Origin: Panulirus ornatus
Taxonomy: Eukaryota > Arthropoda > Malacostraca > Decapoda > Palinuridae
Length of the DNA: 64,000 bases
NCBI RefSeq assembly: GCF_036320965.1
Contig: NC_092271.1
Coordinates: 13,721,596-13,785,595, forward strand
Direction of reading: 5' to 3'
Both the position numbers and the translations under genes were made by a program. The notes beneath the pieces were generated by a model. The model was not told the origin of the DNA and did not search any database. It saw only the letters and a list, made by a program, of their open reading frames with translations. Of the stretch, positions 57,786 to 64,000 are shown piece by piece. Position 1 is the stretch's first letter; each line of letters opens with the position of its first letter.

Positions 57786-58454
57786 AATAATATCACGTAA
57801 ACGAATGGTCTGTGTGATTTCAGCAGCATCATGTATATTCCGAAGATTGTGACAGAATAGCGACATTCAAAAGGGAGTGGCCAGGGCAGGAGGTAAGGCT
57901 GGCTGCCTCATCAGAGTGGTCAAGACAGTTGTGGCAGCAGCCCATCCACACACACAAGCCTGAGCGCCCCATACACCCACCCACCGCCTCCCGGGCTGTT
58001 CTGTAGCCCCACATGGCACTCTACATAACCCGTATCACCACAGCCACAGCCACAGTAGTTACTTGATTTCCTCAGCTGCTTCTTACACAGTCAGAGGTTT
58101 CTACGCTGGCCCATACATTACACCAAAACCAGGAAATATGCTGTACTCTGTGTATGCATTTCAGTGAGGCAAGACCCATTATAATGTTTCCTACTCATCG
58201 CTCAAAGGCTATTTTCCATCACCACCACCACCATCTAAAACTTGAATTTTGTGACCCTAGTAAGCTCTCCCTCAATACCTCCACCAACACTCCAGAGAGA
58301 TAACTTGCCCTTCGTTAATGCTACTTCAATATATCTCGTCACTCTAAAAAGTCTCGTCAGAATTCTTGTACTGAAAAGAGGAGTGGTAGCATGGACGGAG
58401 CATATGACTGGGGGGATAATGTGGATTTCTGGCGTGTGAGAAATAATTGGAGAA
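57782..58454. other. No gene recognised
   Basis: No motif seen. Confidence 0.4.
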
Positions 58455-58768
58455 AGAAATGGATTTATGGGTGGCATTTATGGACCTGGAGAAAAAGATA
58501 TGACACGGTTGGCGGTGAAGCCCTGTAGAGGGTGGTGCGAACAACCCGTGTGGGAGGAAAGCTACAGGTCACAGTGAGGAAATTCTATCGGTGGAATGCG
58601 GCATGTGTACGAGCAGGAGCGGAGGGAGGGAGGTGAGTGGTTCGATATGAAAGTGGTCCTGGCATCGAGGAAGTGTGACACTGCCATGGCTGCTTAATCT
58701 GTTCATGGACAAGGTAATGTGGGAGGTAAATGTTAGGGTAATAAAGAGAAGACCAAGGCTACAGTATG

Positions 58769-58849
<81 letters not shown>

Positions 58850-59405
58850 GAGAGGAAAGTCAGTTGCTGTTTGCTTACGACTGCTCTCATGGAAGACTAA
58901 ATAGAGAGACTTGAGATGCACAGGTCCGCATTAGGGTGAAAATGCGAAAGTAAGAAGCTGAAGGGTAATGTGGATGTTGAAAATTAAAGCAATGGAGTGC
59001 AGCAGGGAGGCGAGAGACAGGACGGGTTGTGTGCGAGTCGACGAAGAACCTAAAGGGATGGACGTTGCAGTGGATGGATGGATGGATCCACAGGAGCTGA
59101 AGTGAGTTGTAAGGTGGGAGAAGGGGAGGCAAACCTCCTAAGAGGCAGGGAAGAGTGTGCAGATGGAGAGGTCATTGTCTGTTTGTGGTAAAATGAGTAT
59201 GTCTGAAGAATGTGGTATATGTGGGGCGACGTGCCGTCAATGGGCTATGCCAGGGATTATAAAGCGGTCAGGAGAAGCAAATAGACCTGGACTGTGGGGC
59301 TTTGTTGTGGGTTCTGGTTTCGGTGCATTATGAATGACGGCCAGGAAGAATGGTTGTACATAAGACCGTTGTTTTGTTTGTTTCCAGGGGCTACCGCGCT
59401 AAAGC
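58455..59405 (+). mobile_element. Degenerate RTE-like LINE, copy 9
   Basis: Matches the young family from ATTTATGGACCTGGAGAAA (motif A, 58477) through FYRWNAACVRA and a decayed WLLNLFMD (58695). A TG microsatellite (58771-58847) splits it just before the active site, which now reads FAYD rather than FADD (58869). The rest follows in pieces to a decayed 3' UTR with a mutated hairpin at 59387-59405. Confidence 0.8.
58771..58847. repeat. (TG)n microsatellite inside LINE copy 9
   Basis: About 38 TG units at the place where the intact family reads AAGTCTGTTGGGGATG. Confidence 0.97.
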
Positions 59406-59408
59406 GGA

Positions 59409-59410
<2 letters not shown>

Positions 59411-59484
<74 letters not shown>
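59411..59484. repeat. (CT)n microsatellite
   Basis: About 37 CT units starting right after the copy 9 hairpin remnant. Confidence 0.97.
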
Positions 59485-60160
<676 letters not shown>

Positions 60161-60430
60161 CAGCTGCCGCTGCTACTAACACTACCACCATCCCGCAGAC
60201 AGACTACCACTGCTGCCGCTGCTACTAACACTACCACCATCCCGCAGACAGACTACCACTGCTGCCGCTGCTACTAACACTACCACCATCCCGCTGACAG
60301 ACTACCACTGCTGCCGCTGCTACTAACACTACCACCATCCCGCAGACAGACTACCACAGCTGCCGCTGCTACTAACACTACCACCATCCCGCAGACAGAC
60401 TACCACAGCTGCCGCTGCTACTAACACGAC
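60161..60430. repeat. Minisatellite G, 49-bp unit, about 5.5 copies
   Basis: Unit CTGCCGCTGCTACTAACAC + TACCACCATCCCGCAGACAG + ACTACCACTG (or ACCACAG), nearly identical copies. Confidence 0.95.
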
Positions 60431-62379
60431 GACGATCAAGCCAAACTTTCCTCAGAAATCAATACAAAACCCGTTGGAGATGGCATACTCCTTGAGCATC
60501 TATGTTAATCACATATAATGTAAAACAATTCAGGCCGCGTCTTCACACGTGAGTGAGTTGGTCTCCAGCCACTGGAAAATTCGGGCCATATTTCCCCCTG
60601 AGCAAGTAAACAGAGCTATGAAAAATATCAATATAGAGAGAGTGATCAACAATGACATTACAACATTCCCGTAATGCTTGCATTCCCAAGGAATCTAAAA
60701 GTCATTCCTTAGTAGATACATTACGCTTCAAAAACCGTTAGAAAGAGCTGCTTTAAACAGCACACGAGAGTCCGAGGTATGGATACAATGTGCTGGAATC
60801 TTCTTGCATTAGACGAGCGAGTCAACAAACAGACCAACTGTCCCAGATGTGTCTGTTGTTCTATTCCTGTAACTCCCATTGGAGTCGTAGTCTCAAGTCC
60901 TTACTTCGCTGTATACGTAATCATACATAAACATTTGCAATCAAGGTGCAACCAGCCCAAGGTGACCCAATACTCAAACAATAAAGTGAATCCGTTGTGT
61001 GCGACCCTACAGTGTGCGACCCTACAGTATACTACTTCGGGGATGATAAATCTTGAGGTGGGTGTTGTGAGGCTGGTGGGAGAACATTCTGGAAGCTCTT
61101 CGGCCGACAAACCCCGTTCTATTTGTTGTTCTGGTTCACTCCAGTTAGAATTGCTAGACTTACCCCAGCAGTAAGTTCCCAGAGAGTGCATCACCTACAC
61201 TCTGGACTTATACGGGCCTTATGTCATCCAATGCTTCAGATTCTGGAAAACAACAGTGTGTGGAGTTTGTTGATCTGTCTGTAGCGTTTAACCTGACCTT
61301 TATTGACGACGGTCGGGTTAAAGACATCTCCACTAACCAGGAAGCGCATCCCAGAGACAGATGACGGGTGGATAACAACGGAGAAAGAGATCCCAAACGT
61401 CTATCATACTACACAAACCACACAAAATCATCATTCCTTTCTGTAATAACAAACTGGGTAAAATGGGCCACTTCGACGTGTATCCACTCTCATCGAACGA
61501 AACGTTTGGGGAAAACAGGGTAAACCTCAGACTCCCATGTTTACTCACGCTACTACCGTCAAAAGAAAATGAGGGCCATACAAACCCTCGAGCCTCTACC
61601 TAACTCAATAACAAACAGTGTTCAGGACCAGACCCTCACCACACGGTCGTCCTCTGATGTACGTGGGATGAGAACAGCGAACGACACCATGTAAACAACG
61701 CGATATGTGAAAGCTGAATTCCCAATTAGTTTACCACACTGGTTAATACGGAGACAGACTTTAAAGTGAAAAGTCACTGAAAGGTGAACATTCATGGTCG
61801 AGAGAAAGACAGGTGTGGGGGGAACTGGAGTGATGGAGGCATGGACGGGTCGTCTGGTCTCTCACCAGGCCCCTCCCAGCACTTATTACTCCACATCTAC
61901 GTATCCCTACATCAATCCCCTTCGTTAACAGTCTTCTAAGGACTTCCTACACCTGAAATTCACTCTCCAACACTGACCTCTACATGTGCCCGCCGGCTCC
62001 CAAAATCAAAGACACATCGCCTCTTGCATGTATACACATGGCTTCCAATACTGTCCACTGGTAGTGTTGTCAATACAGTAACTTTCATGCACATGCAGAT
62101 ACACGGGGCTCTAAGTGTGATCGCCTGAGATAGGATCCTCCAACAACAGTCGAGTCAACATATCACTGGGAGAAAGTGTGCCTACCTCACGCTCGCCACA
62201 CAAACGCAGGAGGACACTCCCACACACACTCGTCCCACTGGACGAATACACCACAAGCTTTAACGAAGAGCAATAATCTACCATACCACGACCCCGTCGA
62301 CACGGCGCTACAGCTTGAAAACTGACAACCGAAGGTGTTTATGTGTCTGAACCTGAAGGCACAAGCAGCATGAGGCCCC
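60431..62379. other. No gene recognised
   Basis: About 1.9 kb. Short direct repeat GTGTGCGACCCTACA at 60997-61026. Open frames have no motif. Confidence 0.4.
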
Positions 62380-62770
62380 ACTGGTGAGGAGGAGACACCT
62401 GACTATACCACCTGACAACATGGGGGGAGCGGCTTCCGGTGGTGGAGGCTCAAGAGGAATGGGAACACTGAGAGAAGTGGTCAGGGTCCAGCTGAAGGGT
62501 CAAGTAAATGACACTGAGTTAAGGAGGAGGAGAAGGATGATAAAATGTAACAGTACACGCACGGTGAGGTGATGAGGCAGGAAGAGGAGGAGAATGTCAG
62601 GTGATGCCGGAGGAAGAGAAACTACTGAGGATGGAGGTAAAGATAAGGAGGAGAAATGTAGGGAGACCGGAGGAGGAGGAGAAGGAGGAGAAGGATATCA
62701 TGACAAGCGGAGGAGGAGGAGGGGGAGGATATCATGATGAAGATGGATACTCACGATCCTTTATATAAGA
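62380..62770. repeat. Purine-rich GGA/GAA tract
   Basis: Repeated GGAGGAGGAGAAGGA words with long purine runs on the plus strand, up to about 62740. Confidence 0.7.
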
Positions 62771-63364
62771 TGGTGAAGGGAAGGGAAGGTGAACGGCCAG
62801 CAGGTAAGTAGATACAAACATCTGAATCAAGACATCAGGCTATCGAGACTACTGTAGCAGCTGCCACGACTCATATGTATAAACTGTGGTGAATTAATGA
62901 CGTGTACCTCACATCAGCTATTTCCCCAAGACACCCATCGCCTCTTTACCATCAATACCTCACATAATTCGTCATTAACAGCTGGTGCGAATGATGTGAG
63001 CTTCCGAGTTACATGCGACCAGCCATGTGTAAAATAAGTGACAAAGATGTGTTGCTAGCTGAATACCGTCCTCACTGTAAATAGATCATAACCATGTAGC
63101 ACAGAATAAAAACATACGTAATCAACTCCACCAGGGGTTCAGGACCCGTTTTTCCTACCGATGTTTCATACAGAAAAATCCCATCAAACATATGTCGTCG
63201 TTACTTCAACAATAACGTGAGAAACGCAGTCTTAGTTTGACAGACCAGGATGGACAGAACGGGAGGAGCAAAGCTGTCTGCCTGGCAAACTCGTCCGCAC
63301 CTCACTAAAGAACTACTTTGTCTCGCCTGTTACTCGGGTTCTAGGTCTTCCAGCTATGTACTAT
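62771..63364. other. No gene recognised
   Basis: Nothing identified. Confidence 0.4.
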
Positions 63365-63455
63365 CAACACACTGCGCTACCACTCACGGGATGAACAGAG
63401 AGTGCACAATAAATTTGCCGGGGACACCGGCACAAATGAAATCAATCAGCTGAGT
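63365..63455 (+). mobile_element. LINE 3' tail fragment (family R)
   Basis: CTGCGCTACCACTCACGGGATG, then GAGTGCACAATAAATTTGCC and the GCCGG...CCGGC hairpin, matching the reverse complement of 35405-35470. Confidence 0.6.
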
Positions 63456-64000
63456 CTGGAATAATAATAAATGGAGTCGATATCAGTCGCATTCACACAC
63501 ATTCACATAAGTGTATAGTGTTTCAACGGATGTATAACCTGCTTTAGAAATATGTATTTTTCGTTGCTCGGGTTTTGAGGTATGTAATGGCGAGGACTTA
63601 CAAATGCAGTGAAGACAAAGCTGAACCATTACTAAAGACAGACAGACTTTCTGGGAAAAGCCTATGTATATCTCCAATTAAATAATATTGAAGACAGAAC
63701 TAAACCCATGGTGATTATAGGACAATAGCAGTAGTCACGTTGGAGGGACGACTGTATGCGAAAAAAAAAAAACTGCACTAGTGAGGATAACACAAGATCA
63801 TTTGTGCAGCATTAGCACTGAACTCTAACTGTTGTTGAGACAATGGAGTTCCATCAGACTACAGAGACCTGCGGCTGTACTGAAGACAGAAATGCAGTTG
63901 TTTTGGAAGTCGGGTTACACCACTGATGGTAACCTACACCTTGAGTGAAGACAGAGCTATACCAACAAGGAAGACAGGGGTGCAGCTGTACTGAGGGTGA
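63456..64000. other. No gene recognised
   Basis: AT-rich end of the window. GAAGACAGAG/AAGACAG words recur loosely from 63690 to the end (GTACTGAAGACAGAAATGC, GAGTGAAGACAGAGC), suggesting a degenerate repeat running off the edge. Confidence 0.4.

Overview
The window is eukaryotic nuclear DNA, most likely from a decapod crustacean. Part of one conserved gene is present with canonical introns. Around it are several families of non-LTR retrotransposons (LINEs), a Tc1/mariner remnant, fold-back elements, many long dinucleotide microsatellites (TA, TG/CA, GA/CT) and kilobase-scale minisatellites. The decapod assignment rests on the repeat style and on remembered arthropod LINE proteins; no search was run.

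Region 1 (1-18.6 kb, AT-rich, almost no dinucleotide microsatellites) is the 5' half of a TRIM37 orthologue on the minus strand. Five exons were placed in order: RING (18322-18584), B-box (16649-16859), coiled coil (10026-10234), linker (3553-3660) and the start of the MATH domain (3155-3278). All have GT/AG borders and compatible phases, and together give 915 nt (305 codons). The exon carrying the start codon was not found to the right, and the rest of the MATH domain and C-terminus lie beyond position 1. The introns hold LINE copies (585-2688, 6448-7390, 10577-13104, 14937-15925), older LINE debris, an internally deleted Tc1-like transposase and a 460-bp palindrome next to the B-box exon.

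Region 2 (18.6-40 kb) has no gene I can support. It is TRIM37 intron 1 or upstream sequence, with LINE tails and fragments, a tRNA-derived SINE candidate and, from about 25.7 kb onward, a high density of long microsatellites. A young LINE at 29231-30320 sits inside a (TA)n tract.

Region 3 (40.7-46.2 kb) is a run of three minisatellites (26-bp, 26-bp and 33/35-bp units), each with internal long-range duplications. Further minisatellites lie at 47.0, 54.4-55.2, 56.45 and 60.2 kb. Two related fold-back elements (47568-47864, 55698-55860) are embedded in dinucleotide repeats. Two CREB/ATF-type palindromes plus a CACGTG box at 53728-53762 are the best promoter-like signal.

The LINEs in region 1 and at 29 kb are one family (apurinic endonuclease plus reverse transcriptase, RTE-like). 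Long copies are about 99% identical by eye where compared, and one has a clear 12-bp target-site duplication, so the family moved recently. I see no operon, defence system, CRISPR array or rRNA. The long open frames in the minisatellites are by-products of repeat units without stops, not genes.
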